From NCBI GenBank assembly GCA_037349315.1, contig JBAIAC010000020.1, positions 2,046,001 to 2,110,000 on the forward strand: a stretch of 64,000 nt of DNA, written 5' to 3'. Below, in pieces: positions 1 through 11,299 of this stretch (its first letter is position 1; the number at the start of each line of letters is the position of its first letter). Both the position numbers and the translations under genes were made by a program. The notes below the pieces were generated by a model, which worked only from the letters and a program-made list of their open reading frames with translations, had not been told where the DNA came from and did not search any database. Source of the DNA: Chelydra serpentina. Lineage: Eukaryota > Chordata > Testudines > Chelydridae.

Positions 1-410
1 CTGCATGTGGGATATAATCCATCATGAAACCTTAGCACACCTCCATATGGAAAAGGGGCCTGATAAAAATATTTGCACCTGCCACTTCCATGAACTGGCA
101 GGTGATAAATCCATATAAATCCAGTTTTATCTCTTTTGCCTCCTCCTCCTTCTTCTTCTCTCATCCCCTCTTCATCATCCTCCAAATATCAGTGTATTTA
201 CTTCCTATCCCTTCCAGAGACACCATCTCTCCTCTCCTTGCCTCTGTACTCCACCTCTCCTCCGCTCCAAATTCTCCCACTATCCAAATTTTTAAAAATC
301 AGATTTTCTGTTTCTGCTTCCATTCCAGAATAGAGTTTTCTGATTTTAAAGAGGAAAATTCAGTTTTAGTTGCAAGGAGAGGGAATGAAAAATGAGAAAC
401 TAGACTGGTA
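1..410 (-). repeat. Shared module of the receptor-like units, copy 1
   Basis: This stretch is closely similar to 3890-4280 and to parts of 8340-8540 and 26530-26750. Shared landmarks are the 'gcacctgccac' block, the CT-rich block with repeated 'cctctt' and 'ctcctcc', and the closing 'aatgaaaaatgagaaa' motif. Copy 2 lies directly upstream, on the minus strand, of a coiled-coil tail exon, so this copy is probably an intron or flank of another unit whose tail lies left of the window. The plus-strand frames through it differ between copies and do not look like protein. Confidence 0.6.
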
Positions 411-1635
411 TATCAGGCCTTACCTACAACAATCTTACCTAGTGGTTAGATCATGAGTCATATCTCAGTTTAATGTTGGGCCAGGGCTAGGGGTTGTACT
501 GGAATCATGATATAGGGTAGGACAAGGGTCAAAACCAAGATCAGAATCTGCAGCCAAATGAGTGTCAGGACCAGAGCCAGATGTCAGGATTTAGAGGGGA
601 TAAGAAGACAAAGACCAGGCTGGCACAGGTCAGTGATGAGACTGGAATAAGGCTAGTCCAGGGCAAGGCCAGGGCTGAAGCAACTCTGTGGCAGGAGCAG
701 GAGGAGGAGCAGGGACAGGGGCAAAGTGTGGGAGTCACTGTAGTCTGTTGCACTGAGAGGCAGCAGGAGGGTTCCTGGCTGGGTAGTGCTGATGTTCAGA
801 CTCATCTGCAGCTCTGCTGGCATTGTGGAAATAATTGAGTCTGGGGGTCATCTGACCCCATCTTTGCTTTGTGATAGGTTGCTGACACATGACTGAGGGG
901 TGATTCACTGCCAGCCCTGCTGAGTGCAGAGTCAGGATAACAGCTGAGTGAGCAGCCCTAGATTGGCTGAGAGTTTGCCTCACAGCCAGGCCTGCTGGGT
1001 CAAGCTGGAGCAACCCAGGGACCTTGCTGGTGAGTGGATCCTTATATGGATGCTGGATTTACAGATGACCAGACTTCAATGGACTGGTCCTGAGGGGTCT
1101 GCAAGGTAGCCCTCCCACTTCCAAGGATCCAGACAAAGCCCATCCTTGATGGGCATCTGCTTTTCTCTTCTTTTTCTACAGGAAATCAGACCAAGTGACA
1201 ATTGATCTACTGTAAATAACATTTGCCTCCGAAGGGCAGAAAGAAAGAAACCCAATGAGAGCAGCATGGAGGATCCTGTGTTTGATTGATCGAAGCTTGC
1301 TGCACTTTACATGATAGGAAGGAGCTGAAGGCTGGTTGGGGCTGCTTCCCTTTTACACCACTGGAAGGGGAGGGGAGAGAAGTGTGAGTGACCCCAACCC
1401 TTTCGTAACATTACAGGTGCCTTGATCATACGAGTGGGAATATGCAGAGGCCCTCGAAAACGAATGACTGTCAAAGCCTTGTTATTGGTATTTAGTAATC
1501 AAAATCCATTTGTCATTATATGAATGTGTGATCCCAGCAACAGTAACAATTTTAAGATAAAATTTCTACTTGGTTCCTAAATGTATTCAAAATATATTAT
1601 ACCAATCAATAGTTTTTTAAGGTGCAAATTCTTAC
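411..1635. other. No gene seen; GC-rich purine-biased tract, possible old LTR
   Basis: Positions 480-1020 are richer in G than the surroundings and contain many imperfect 'ccagggc', 'caggagc' and 'gggacagg' words. This resembles a decayed LTR or minisatellite. The frames at 565-838 come from this low-complexity composition. Positions 1020-1635 show no convincing coding or repeat signal. An acceptor-like tract ending in 'ttctttttctacag' at about 1180 has no partner exon I can identify. Confidence 0.35.
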
Positions 1636-1728
1636 CACAATACTCACGTTTATAATTGATGGACAGGTTGATGGCAGAGATTATGAAGATCAGGACAACT
1701 ACTATAAGAATAAATATCTGAATCCAAT
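1636..1728 (-). CDS. Transmembrane exon of an IgSF receptor-like unit (unit A)
   Basis: On the minus strand a 93-bp exon lies between an acceptor (cttttatcacag) and a donor (GTAAGAAT), and enters and leaves in phase 1. It encodes WIQIFILIVVVLIFIISAIN followed by LSINYKREYC: about 20 hydrophobic residues, then a basic stop-transfer segment. The exon at 13937-14023 has the same architecture, the same phase and a similar end (RYKRKYF), so the two are duplicates. Phase-1 boundaries next to IgV exons are usual in B-G, butyrophilin and MOG-like receptors, and the IgV exon at 49345-49687 is also phase 1. No IgV exon is recognisable between this exon and 3500. Family assignment is inference. Confidence 0.55.
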
Positions 1729-1740
1729 CTGTGATAAAAG

Positions 1741-3218
1741 AATCATCCAAGAAATATTACAAACACCGGTGATACAATATTGTAAGAAATATAATACCAT
1801 TTCAGATACAAAACATTGCTCAAGCAGCTCACATTAGATTTATATCAGACAAGAAGCTGTAATATCACTTTATGGAGCAACACAAACATAAAAACAACAC
1901 CCATTTTATCTGTGTAAGGTCTCAATCCTGCAAACACTTATGCGTATGCTCAACTTCAATTGCTTCCAATGGGAGTACTCAGGGTAATCATCTGCTCGCG
2001 GGACCAGGAGCTTTAGAATGACAGTTGATATTTTCATATTTGCCTAAAAATGTGTGTTCACCAGATTTAAAAGTGTTTCTTAAAATATGCTAGCTAACAT
2101 ACTAACTAACATGTTTTGCCAGTACTGGACTTAGGCAGCTCTCCCTAGACTTAGGTGCCTAAGTCCTGCTCTCAGGGGACACTATGATCCATGAGCTTAC
2201 TGTTTGGCTGCTGCTGAACCCTATAGGTGCCTAAATTTGCCCAATACTCATATTATTGCTGTAAAAGTTTCCCAAAAGTTTTTGTTTCTGCCTCTGGGTG
2301 TGTGCATGGCTGCCTCACTTGAGGTTCCCAGATGCCTTCCTCCTTCCTAAATCCCAGAACAAGATATTGCTCTGCCTAATGTTCTGTGGGTCCAATGTGT
2401 AGGTGTTCTCAAAGGCTGCTTAATTCTACACCAAAAGGGAGAGGAGGAGGAGGAAGAAGACAATGTGTCTTGTGCTGACTGACTGTTATGTTAATTTCAA
2501 CCCCTTCCTGTCCCCTCCCTCACATCTTCTGCCCCTCAGACTCACTGACCCTGTGTCCACCTTTATCCTCTTCTACTCCCCTGCCTTGTCTCCCTCAATC
2601 CCCTCCATTTAACATTCCCCCATCCCTTTACTTTTAGCTAATCACCTCCTAAAAAGAGAAAAAGAAAAGGAAAACAAAGGAAAACTAACATGCCATTTGT
2701 TGCCATCACACTGTTGTTTCTACCAGCCCTTTCTCCTCCATGTGTTTGTCTGGACTAGTTAGATTGTCGGTTCCTTGGGGCAAGTAACATCTGCTGCTCT
2801 GTGTTTGTGCATTGTGGAGAACAATGAGGCCGCATTCTTGGCTGGCCATTAGGCATGACCACAATAAACATGAGTAATATTAAATAATAAATCATAAAGT
2901 CATCTCTGGCCTCCCTTGTGTTTGCTAATGTATTTACCGTGGTCTCATAGGATGCATTTTATGAGCTTCTAAACCCTTTTAATGAGATTTTCTTTCTCCC
3001 TAAGTTTGCCTAGTCATTTAACTTAAACAGCTGTTTAAAAAACTAATACATTTTAAACATTCAAAATAAAAAAATCTATTTCCTTTTCAACAACTCAGCG
3101 TTTGCTTTCTTAGCTTTTGTGATGTAGTTATTTCACCAGTTCCCCATACAACACAGAGTGTCCTGCCATGGCTGGAAGATATTTTAATGTAAAAGTATAA
3201 ACCGAAGAAGGGAAAAGA
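1741..3218. other. No gene seen; AT-rich spacer with a dispersed repeat
   Basis: Positions about 2095-2240 ('cttaggtgcctaagtcc' and neighbours) resemble 12600-12780 and look like copies of one old dispersed repeat. The rest is AT-rich with a CT-rich stretch at 2500-2640. I found no protein, RNA or regulatory signal. Confidence 0.4.
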
Positions 3219-3368
3219 AGAAATCTCCTGCCTTAGAGGTTTTTAAGGTCAGGCTTGACAAAGCCCTGGCTGGGATGATTTAGTTGGGGTTGGTCCTGCT
3301 TTGAGCAGGGGGTTGGACTAGGTGACCTCCTGAGGTCCCTTCCAACCCTGAGATTCTATGATTCTATG
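3219..3368 (+). mobile_element. CR1 LINE, 3' end fragment
   Basis: The last codons of CR1 ORF2 and the 3' UTR are recognisable, ending in the CR1 hallmark octamer repeat (ATTCTATG)n at 3352-3368. It is heavily 5'-truncated, as is usual for CR1, and the remaining reading frame ends in the expected stop after the 'GMI'-type C-terminus. It inserted next to the decayed tail exon at 3500-3659. Confidence 0.95.
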
Positions 3369-3499
3369 AAAACAAGCCATTTCAAACCTACTTTCTCCAT
3401 CATGAGAAAACTGAAACGAGAACAAGCCTAGTTTTATCCCTCTGCAGGTCACCTCTAACAGGCCACCCTTTTTCTATGATACTAATACTTCAAAGAATC

Positions 3500-3659
3500 C
3501 CACATGTGACAAGGTCAGATTTGGAACATATGGAGCTTCAGTTCTCAACAGTCTGAGGTCAGTAACAAAAATCTTCTCTCTAGCCTTAAGGACAGCCTCT
3601 CCCTCCTCTAGGGCCCTCCTTTCCTCCTAGAGGGCATCCCTCTCCCCCTCATCACTCAG
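3500..3659 (-). pseudogene. Heptad-repeat cytoplasmic tail exon, broken (unit B)
   Basis: Read on the minus strand from the acceptor-like 'catag' at 3660, the frame gives SDEGERDAL, a TAG stop, then EERRALEEGEAVLKAREK. The DNA repeats in 21-bp steps, so the protein repeats every seven residues with A/L at core positions and E/R elsewhere, a coiled coil. The exon at 26190-26339 starts at the same point and has the same register (DEDKRVAL, RRALEDRERAL) without the internal stop. Strings of 21-bp heptad units in the cytoplasmic tail are characteristic of avian B-G genes; applying that name here is inference. The stop indicates a pseudogene. Confidence 0.55.
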
Positions 3660-4280
3660 CTATGGACTGAGGCATGGACCCTCTGGTGCTGCATGGCAGA
3701 GAATACATGTTATCATTAAAAGAGAAAGGATCTCTGCTAAACACACCCACTCCTGCCTCTGCTTCTCCTGGGGGAGCTGCTGGTATTTGCCATCTCCACT
3801 CCAGTACAGTGCCTGACATTGTTCCTCCTCCAGCAGAGGTTGGCCTCTATCCCCAACTCAGGCAGGGTGCTCAGGGTGTTACTATATCATGTGGTAGCTG
3901 CATGTTGCATATAATCCATCATAATAATCTCTGCAGACCTCCATACAGAAAAGGTGCCATATAAGGAAACAATTGCACCTGCCACCTCCAAGAATTGGAG
4001 ATGTGCTATGCAGTAACATTGCCTTTTCCCCTTCTTCTTCCCTCATCCCCTCTTTATCCTCCAAATACTGGTGTATTTCCTCCCAATCCCTTCCAGAGAC
4101 ACTATCTGTCCTCTCTCAGCCTCAGTACTCCACTTCTCCTACACTCCAAATTATCCCACTATCAGATTTTTTTAAATATCATATTCTCTGTTTCTTCTTC
4201 CATTCCAGAGTGGAACTTTCTGATTTTAAAGTAGTTTTAGCTGTGAGGGGAGGGGATGAAAAATGAGAAAGTACACTGGT
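3660..4280 (-). repeat. Shared module of the receptor-like units, copy 2
   Basis: This is the longest clean copy. It runs from the tail-exon acceptor at 3660 through 'gcatggcagagaat', the 'atcatgtggtagctgcatg' block and the CT-rich block to 'gggatgaaaaatgag'. Copies are at 1-410, 8225-8560 and 26340-27660. Because it lies between a TM-proximal tail piece (4380-4490) and the terminal heptad exon, it is best read as the last intron of the unit on the minus strand. The open frames on the plus strand (3674-3964, 3973-4266) are not conserved between copies. Confidence 0.6.
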
Positions 4281-4379
4281 ATGAAAAAATATTTTTTTAA
4301 ATTTTGCCAAAGATTTTAGTGGTTTTTATGCAGTATGAATACAATGTGTGAATTTGCCTGAATTGTAATAGGAAATGTA

Positions 4380-4490
4380 TTAATTATATCTCTATTCAAA
4401 CCCTCTGATACTTGTGGCACAAACCATTATATTTTTCACAGATTGCAGTTTCACTTACCATTAGTATTGCAATTTGCATTTGTAGGATGG
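4380..4490 (-). pseudogene. Decayed tail-proximal segment (unit B), matches 10020-10170
   Basis: The minus strand aligns well with the segment at 10020-10170. Both have a conserved donor-like ATG/CTG|GTAAGTG or GTAAATG followed by a frame reading AICEKYNGLCHKYQR here and VICEEYHSLWDKYQKLED in the other copy. A stop follows immediately here, and the acceptor-like 'cctacag' of the other copy has changed to 'cctacaa'. Charged and aromatic residues in a heptad-like pattern suggest cytoplasmic tail. It is not functional as seen. Confidence 0.4.
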
Positions 4491-4805
4491 GGAAGAGGGT
4501 CTGGAAAACAAATGGATTAAGAAGTTGGGCAAAATGTAAATGACGTGCATTATTTTACACTAATCTTTTACAGTTGTTGATGTCACTTTAATGGGTGAGT
4601 GATATTACAATTGATCATTTATATCAGAGCATTTATACTGTGAATACGGGTTTACCATAGAAATTAAACTTCAGTATTTAGCATTTACATGGATGGACAT
4701 CACAGTTGCACAGAATTTACAACATATCTAAAGAAGGGTTCTCTTCTTTCCAGGGTTGCTGCCATGCCAGCAGTAATACACTGTTTTAATACAAACCGGG
4801 ATAGT

Positions 4806-5483
4806 CTCTGGCCCATCTCTGAGGGGAAAGCATTGGATGTGCTATTTCTTGACTTTAGCAAAGCTTTTGATACAGTCTCGCAGAGTGTTCTTGCCAGCAA
4901 GTTAAAGAAGTATGGGCTGAATGAATGGACTGTAAGGTGGATAGAAAACTGGCTAGATGGTCGAGCTCAACGGGTAGTGATCAATGGCTCCATGTCTAGT
5001 TGGCAGCCGGTATCAAGTGGAGTGCCCCAAGGGTCGGTGCTGGGGCCGGTTTTGTTCAATACCTTCATTAACGATCTGGAGGATGGTGTGGACTGCACCC
5101 TTAGCAAGTTTGCAGATGACACTAAACTGGGAGGAGTGGTTGATATGCTGGAGGGTAGGGATAGGATACAGAGGGACCTAGACAAATTAGAGGATTGGGC
5201 CAAAAGAAATCTGATGAGGTTCAACAAGGACAAGTGCAGAGTCCTGCACTTAGGATGGAAGAATCCCATGCACTGCTACAGACTAGGGACCGAATTACTG
5301 GGCAGCAGTTCTGCAGAAAAGGACCTAGGGGTTATGGTGGATGAAAAGCTGAATATGAGTCAACAGTGTGCCCTTGTTGCCAAGAAGGCTAATGGCATTT
5401 TAGGTTGTATAAGTAGGGGCATTTCCAGCAGATCGAGGGACATGATCATTCCCCTCTATTTGGCACTGGTGAGGCCTCATCTG
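4806..5483 (+). mobile_element. CR1 LINE fragment, reverse transcriptase region
   Basis: The frame beginning near 4821 encodes CR1 [16 protein letters not shown] (RT motif A), [13 protein letters not shown] (motif B) and [10 protein letters not shown] (FADD catalytic motif C), then the thumb region up to 'ALVRPHLDS'. It is about 90 percent identical by eye to the CR1 at 50739-53066. It stops abruptly at 5483, where the sequence continues with a piece of CR1 in the opposite orientation. Confidence 0.95.
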
Positions 5484-5531
5484 GACTCTTTCCAATTTAT
5501 CCACATCCTTCTTATAGTGTGGATAAATCCC
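5484..5531 (-). mobile_element. CR1 fragment in inverted orientation, copy of the 6823-6873 junction
   Basis: About 48 bp starting 'ctggactctttccaattt' is identical to 6823-6873 and is CR1 antisense. It includes the non-CR1 words 'tgtggataaatcccact' also found at 6857-6873. It abuts the plus-strand CR1 at a short microhomology (ctgga). Confidence 0.85.
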
Positions 5532-5559
5532 ACTGGAATCCACTGGAAAAACCACTGGG

Positions 5560-5790
5560 TGTGATGAAGGACAGTTCCTGTCAGAGCTCATGTTGCAGAT
5601 TAGCTGATTAGCACGCTTGTAGGTTCTTTTATTGTTTTTAATATGTTTTCTCTTTAATGTTCTCACCTTAAGAATAAATGTGCTTGCTCAGAAAGAGCTG
5701 TGGGATAACTTAACTATGGGCAGTGATTCTATTATTAGTCTCTGAAGAGAAAGCAAGCAGCCCTGTTTAGCCAGTCCGTCTTGCTGGGGA
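5560..5790. other. LTR-like fragment with polyadenylation signal
   Basis: The stretch contains an AATAAA hexamer at 5673-5678 followed by sequence of the kind seen in LTR U5 regions. No partner LTR, primer-binding site or terminal repeat is visible nearby, so this is a weak call. Confidence 0.25.
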
Positions 5791-5796
5791 AAATCA

Positions 5797-6873
<1,077 letters not shown>

Positions 6874-6879
6874 TTGTTA

Positions 6880-7374
6880 AATACTCAGAGAGATTCCTGT
6901 GCATTCAATCGCTACCAATGCTGGAGAAGGTAGTGCCTCTGAGTGGCATACTAAGTGGCATATAGGATGTGAACAGAAGAAAGGTTACCCAAGAGCTCAA
7001 CTTGGCATCTTGTCCCCAGTTGACTTGTTAGAGGTTCAAGGGTTAGAAAGTCTAAACTCACATGGAACAATGAGGTTAAGAGACTGACTTTTAACAAAAG
7101 GCTCCCAGGTTTCTAGTCCCATGAGCAATTGCAGGCTCCATATCACACCAGATCTGACCAGTGGGCTCTGACACCATATGGCACCCCATTGTGCTTTCTT
7201 TGAATGGTGGGATCACTACTGAGGCAGATGGGGGAAAAACCCTCTCATTCCCCACATGCCCTGCTTCATACATACAGTGTCACTGCGGAAATATCAGTGA
7301 GTGATGCGCCCCATACTTTGGCACCAATCACACATATGACAGTCAAATGAAAAAGAGTCCCACTGAATTTTAAG
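6880..7374. other. No gene seen
   Basis: Mixed-composition sequence without a recognisable repeat end, splice pair or long conserved frame. The short frames at 6899-7087 and 7091-7273 show no domain. Confidence 0.4.
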
Positions 7375-7621
7375 ACATGAAAAGAGAACGAGAACTAGAT
7401 AAATACATGGAGGTTAGGTCCATCAATGTCTATTAGCCAGGATGGTGCCTGCCCTTAGCTTCTGTTTGCCAGACGCTGGGAATGGGTGACAGGGGATGGA
7501 CCTCTTGATGATTACGAGTTCTGTTCATTCCCTTTGGGGCACCTGGTATTGGCCACTGTTGGAAGACTGGGATAGATGAACCTCTGGTCTAACCCAGTAT
7601 GGCCGTTCTTATGTTCTTATG
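7375..7621 (+). mobile_element. CR1 LINE 3' end, (GTTCTTAT)n subfamily
   Basis: This is the 3' UTR of a second CR1 lineage, recognisable from 'gaacctctggtctaacccagtatggccgttcttatgttcttatg'-type sequence with the GTTCTTAT repeat at 7602-7621. It is decayed and 5'-truncated. Confidence 0.85.
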
Positions 7622-7839
7622 TAGGTAGACAAGTAAATACTGACACAGTTTATAAGAGCTTGTATACAAATGCTGAAAAGCTAAATATTAAGATGTGTGA
7701 ACCAGGGTACAAAATATATAGGTATAATAGAATAGGTCTCTCTGGCACTATATCTGCAGGAAAGCATAGCGTCAAATACAGTAAATATTTTAAATGAATC
7801 AAACTGTAAATATATTAAATGAATCCAACAGAGAAATTT

Positions 7840-8205
7840 AATTTCTCTATGGATAGCAATTCCATAAGAGCATAGCCGTAGGATTCTATTACCTACCACC
7901 TGACCAGAGTAGTGATTGTGATTATGAAATACTCCAGGAGATTAGAGAGGCTACAGAAAACAGAAAACCCAATAGTAATGAGAGATTTCAACTATCCCCA
8001 TATTGACTGTGTACAGGTCACTTCGGGACTGGATGCAGGAATAAATTCTCTAGACACCATAAATGACTGTTTCTTGGAGCAGCTAGTCCTGGAACCCACA
8101 AAGGGAGAGACAATTTTTGATTTAGTCCTAAGTGGAGCAGAGGATCCAGTCCAAAAAGTGAATATAGCTGAACTTATTAGTAATAACGAACATAAAACCA
8201 GTGTA
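7840..8205 (+). mobile_element. CR1 LINE fragment, endonuclease region
   Basis: The frame contains MRDFNYPHIDC, equivalent to the GDFNYPHIDW motif of the CR1 apurinic-like endonuclease, followed by the LEPTKGETIFDLVLSG segment. The preceding bases still match the FYYRPPDQ region with stops. This CR1 region normally precedes the RT by more than 1 kb, so this is an internal fragment, probably the 5' part of a rearranged insertion. Confidence 0.8.
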
Positions 8206-8224
8206 CTATAGTTAGATAGCGGCC

Positions 8225-8560
8225 CTAGTCCCAGAGCAGGACCCCATTGTGCTGGGTGCTGTTCAGTCCAGCCCATTCCAGAGCCTGCCACTGCCCCTGA
8301 CAGCCACTCTCTCCCCCAAGCAGATGCAGTGCAATGCTCAGGGTGTTACTGCATCATGTGGTAGCTACATGTTGCATAGGGTCCATCATCATAACTTCTG
8401 CAGACCTCCATATCGAAGAAGTGTCAGGTGCGGAAACATTTGCACCTGCCACCTCCTCTAACTGGAGTCATGCAGTACGGTAACATCTTATTTCCCCGCA
8501 GTCCCAGCCCTTCTCCTTCTTCCCTCGTCTCCTTTCCCCTCCATTTTTAGTGGATATATG
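8225..8560 (-). repeat. Shared module of the receptor-like units, copy 3
   Basis: The stretch from 'caatgctcagggtgttactgc' to 'cacctgccacctcc' matches copy 2 almost base for base. The left end, where the heptad tail exon would be expected on the minus strand, is replaced by the CR1 fragment ending near 8205. The tail exon of unit C therefore appears lost. Confidence 0.55.
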
Positions 8561-8889
8561 TTCCTTTTTTCCCTTCTCAATTTCTAATTAGTGATTCCAT
8601 TCACACCCTCTCCCGGTTTAGAAATGAAGCCCTGGTTTGTGACTAGGCTCCCAACTTAAATAACACTGGAAGTCAATGAGAGTTGGGTGCTTAACTCCCT
8701 TTTGTGTCCTTGAAAGTCTCCAGCTACGTGTATGATGTTGATTAGACTGGAGGTTGTTTTGGTTTCTTAGAATGAACATAAATTAATTATGTTTCATTTA
8801 CAATATTGTAAGCAGTGTCTAAATGACAGTTAGTTGGAGAGGGTGAGAGACTTCAGGAGCAAACTGTATTTACATGAATACACCTACTC

Positions 8890-9910
8890 TGCGTAGGTAG
8901 CTAGCAGACAGGAGCTGTGTAGCTCAAAGTGATCAGCTTTGGCTGATGTTGGGTTACAAATCACTTCAGTACTGAATGCAGGGGTGGTGAAATGTTGGTA
9001 TCTTTATTGTATGAATAAAGGGGAGCAGAACTGTGCTGAGCCTATTGTTATTGAGGGATCACCCTCAGTTGAAGGGGACTCAATAAACCAGGGGCTTGAA
9101 TGCCAGACCCCTGTGAAAGTAAGAGGGGTTGGGGCAAGTGTCCTAGCCAGGAGGTGTGGCCTCTTCCTAAGGGTCCCAAGTCTGGTTTGACTTTTTCAAA
9201 GATAGAGCTAAATAGGCTCCATTAGGAGTCTTTTGTTCTATTAAGTGCTCACTAGAGCTGAAATCACTTCTTGTGAGACAGCATTTCCGCCCAGCCTGCA
9301 TCACTAAGAGCTGACAATCACTAAGACTTGGGCGGACTCTCAAGAGACTGAGTGGCTAGCAAGGCAGCCAGTGAAGCACAACAAGTGGCTGGTGGGGCAC
9401 CCAGCAGAGAGAAACAGCAGCTGGCAGGGCAGCCAGCCCGAGCAAGAGCTCAGATGGTGGAGCAATCAAGGTGCCTTTTTCCCCACATGAGAGGTGACCT
9501 CACAGAGATGCACCTCTGAAACCTGGGTCCTCACTGACCAAGGACAACCACTGTGAGTGGGGCATGGCCAGTGAGCAGAGAGACACAGAAAAGGAACTTT
9601 TGATTGTAGAACTCAAGAACGTGAGGCAGAAGACACTGCCCCATGCACACTGGCATGGGTGTCCTGCTCACAGTTTTAGGTTTATGAATCCTGCTTTTGG
9701 AATTTTCCCTAATTAATGTCAATAAAAGTTTCTTTTCTACACTCAGACTCTGTGCTTGCAAATGGGGAAGTATTACCTCTTAGAGGCGGTGTGTAATTTC
9801 CCCAGGTTACTGGGTGGAGGCTCAAGCCAGTTCTGTGTCATAATGTTGAAAAGGATCCCCTAGATATTGAACCCGGCCCTCATTGCTGCTGGCTCCATCT
9901 GGCAGAAGGG
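8890..9910 (+). other. Possible solo LTR or LTR plus primer-binding region
   Basis: The tract differs from its AT-rich flanks. It has a polyadenylation-like 'caataaaag' at 9720-9728, a GC-richer R/U5-like segment, and a segment near 9860-9900 (gatattgaacccggccc) of the kind found just inside LTR elements. Clean terminal inverted dinucleotides and a target duplication could not be fixed, so boundaries are approximate. Confidence 0.35.
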
Positions 9911-10019
9911 TTACACTATATTTACGCCAAAGTTACACTTTTAGATGCATTTTTTGCTAGGTGTGTATATTTCAAAATAAAACTATGAAGTAACTGTGGT
10001 ATGAAAAAACTGGATTTAA

Positions 10020-10170
10020 AGTGCCTGGACTCCAAGGGAAATGTATTGATCACTGTCTTTGTTCTGATCCTCCAGCTTCTGATATTTGTCCCACAAACTA
10101 TGATATTCTTCACAGATTACAATTTCATTTACCAGTAATTATCGTATTTATAGTAACATTGTTGTCTGTA
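10020..10170 (-). pseudogene. Cytoplasmic tail segment of unit C
   Basis: The minus strand has an acceptor-like 'cctacag' at about 10169, a 33-nt phase-1 block ending CTG|GTAAATG, and then a frame reading VICEEYHSLWDKYQKLEDQN ending in KDSD and, further on, a stop. The charged, Leu/Tyr-spaced composition fits a coiled-coil tail. Only about 25 nt separates the donor-like GTAAATG from the second frame, too short for an intron, so the exact structure is unclear. The matching segment in unit B is 4380-4490. Confidence 0.4.
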
Positions 10171-10282
10171 GGTGCAATTCACCCCAGTGCAGATTTAATT
10201 GTCCAAACTAAATGCATCTGTTTGTGACAATAAAATGTGGATAAGACACAAGTAGCACAAAGGGAATTCTGAGATTACTTAC

Positions 10283-10318
10283 CAGAGTAAACGCTGATCT
10301 CACCTGTTGCAGCCCGAT
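10283..10318 (-). CDS. 36-bp phase-1 microexon of unit C
   Basis: On the minus strand a 36-nt block lies between 'atttttaag' and a strong donor GTAAGTAAT. Read in phase 1, following the TM exon at 13937-14023, it encodes RAATGEISVYS with no stop. Very small phase-1 exons downstream of the TM exon are known in B-G and butyrophilin-type genes. The acceptor lacks a long pyrimidine tract, which lowers confidence. Confidence 0.4.
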
Positions 10319-10344
10319 CTTAAAAATATAACCAGAAGGTAGAT

Positions 10345-11225
10345 TATATATATTTTAGTAATTTTGCATGTTCACAAGTTAATCACATTGTATTCCTGCA
10401 ATATTAAGGTTATTAGAACGGAGCCACATTTAGAGCGAGATTTTGCCTGCTAAAGGGCCTAGAAGGATAAAAATCCCTGTGGTCCTTGCACTTTTCTATC
10501 TTCTACCCAGGGCTGAACGTTGCTCATGAGGATTGGGGAGAGACAGGAAGTGAGCAAACCCTGGTTCTACCCCTGGGGAAGTGGGTGTAGTGGAAAAAAC
10601 CACTATGTGTCACCTCTTAAAGGGAAATTTCAGTATCTGGGTTTATCCATTCACCTGTGGATTCTGTGAGATTATGAACCTAGGAGGTCACTGCCTCTTC
10701 CTACAGGCTACACATCCCATGGGTTGCAGTTGATAGTGTGGAGAAAGGTTATTTGCCATCTGTGTCTTCTGTCAGACAAGACGTAGAGAGTCTTTCTTTT
10801 GCTGCAGATTCATTCATTTTCTTTCCTTGTCAGAGTCTTACTCCATCCCAACATTACTTTCTGTAGACATATGTATGTACTGGGGCAGGTCACTAATTAG
10901 TGTGTCTGATCATACTCACCCATTTAGTTTCTGTAGCTGGAGTTATCCTCTATGCTGCTGTTTATCTGTCTAATTTGGTGTCACTTATTTTCCATATGTT
11001 TTTACTTGAGAGGACTTTTCTAAAGTTTTCTGTGTTCACAGTGCACTAAAGTGCTATGATATGTATGTGTAGGAGATTACAAGGAAGCTACATTGTAACA
11101 TTCATAAAGATTTTTGTTAATTTTTTTAGTTGACTTCTACTAATAATGATGAAAAAACAGTAAGAAAGCTAACCTGAAAGAAAACATATTCCAAAGATCA
11201 AAAATAAAACAATAAAACAGAGTCC
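10345..11225. other. No gene seen; probable intron of unit C
   Basis: AT-rich sequence between two candidate minus-strand exons. It has no recognisable repeat end and no long conserved frame. Confidence 0.35.
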
Positions 11226-11229
11226 TCCT

Positions 11230-11288
11230 TTAACAGGATGCACAGAACATATGTAGTTCTTCATTTTTCTCCAATTTATATTTCTCAT
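11230..11288 (-). pseudogene. Coiled-coil exon candidate of unit C
   Basis: A strong acceptor (ctttatttttcag) at 11289-11301 on the minus strand is followed in phase 1 by (D)EKYKLEKNEELHMFCASC and a TAA stop. The E/K/L-rich start continues the heptad style of the tail exons at 3500-3659 and 26190-26339. It lies between the TM exon at 13937-14023 and the microexon at 10283-10318, which is the correct order on the minus strand. The stop, if used, would end the protein here; otherwise it marks decay. Confidence 0.4.
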
Positions 11289-11299
11289 CTGAAAAATAA

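Noticed and set aside
90..395. Ser/Pro-rich open frames at 90-395 and the similar frames at 3973-4266.
   Set aside because: They follow a CT-rich block of the shared module, differ in frame details between copies, and have no domain or splice support.
565..838. Overlapping Gln/Glu-rich and Cys/Ser-rich frames on both strands.
   Set aside because: Both come from a low-complexity G-rich tract; neither is conserved.
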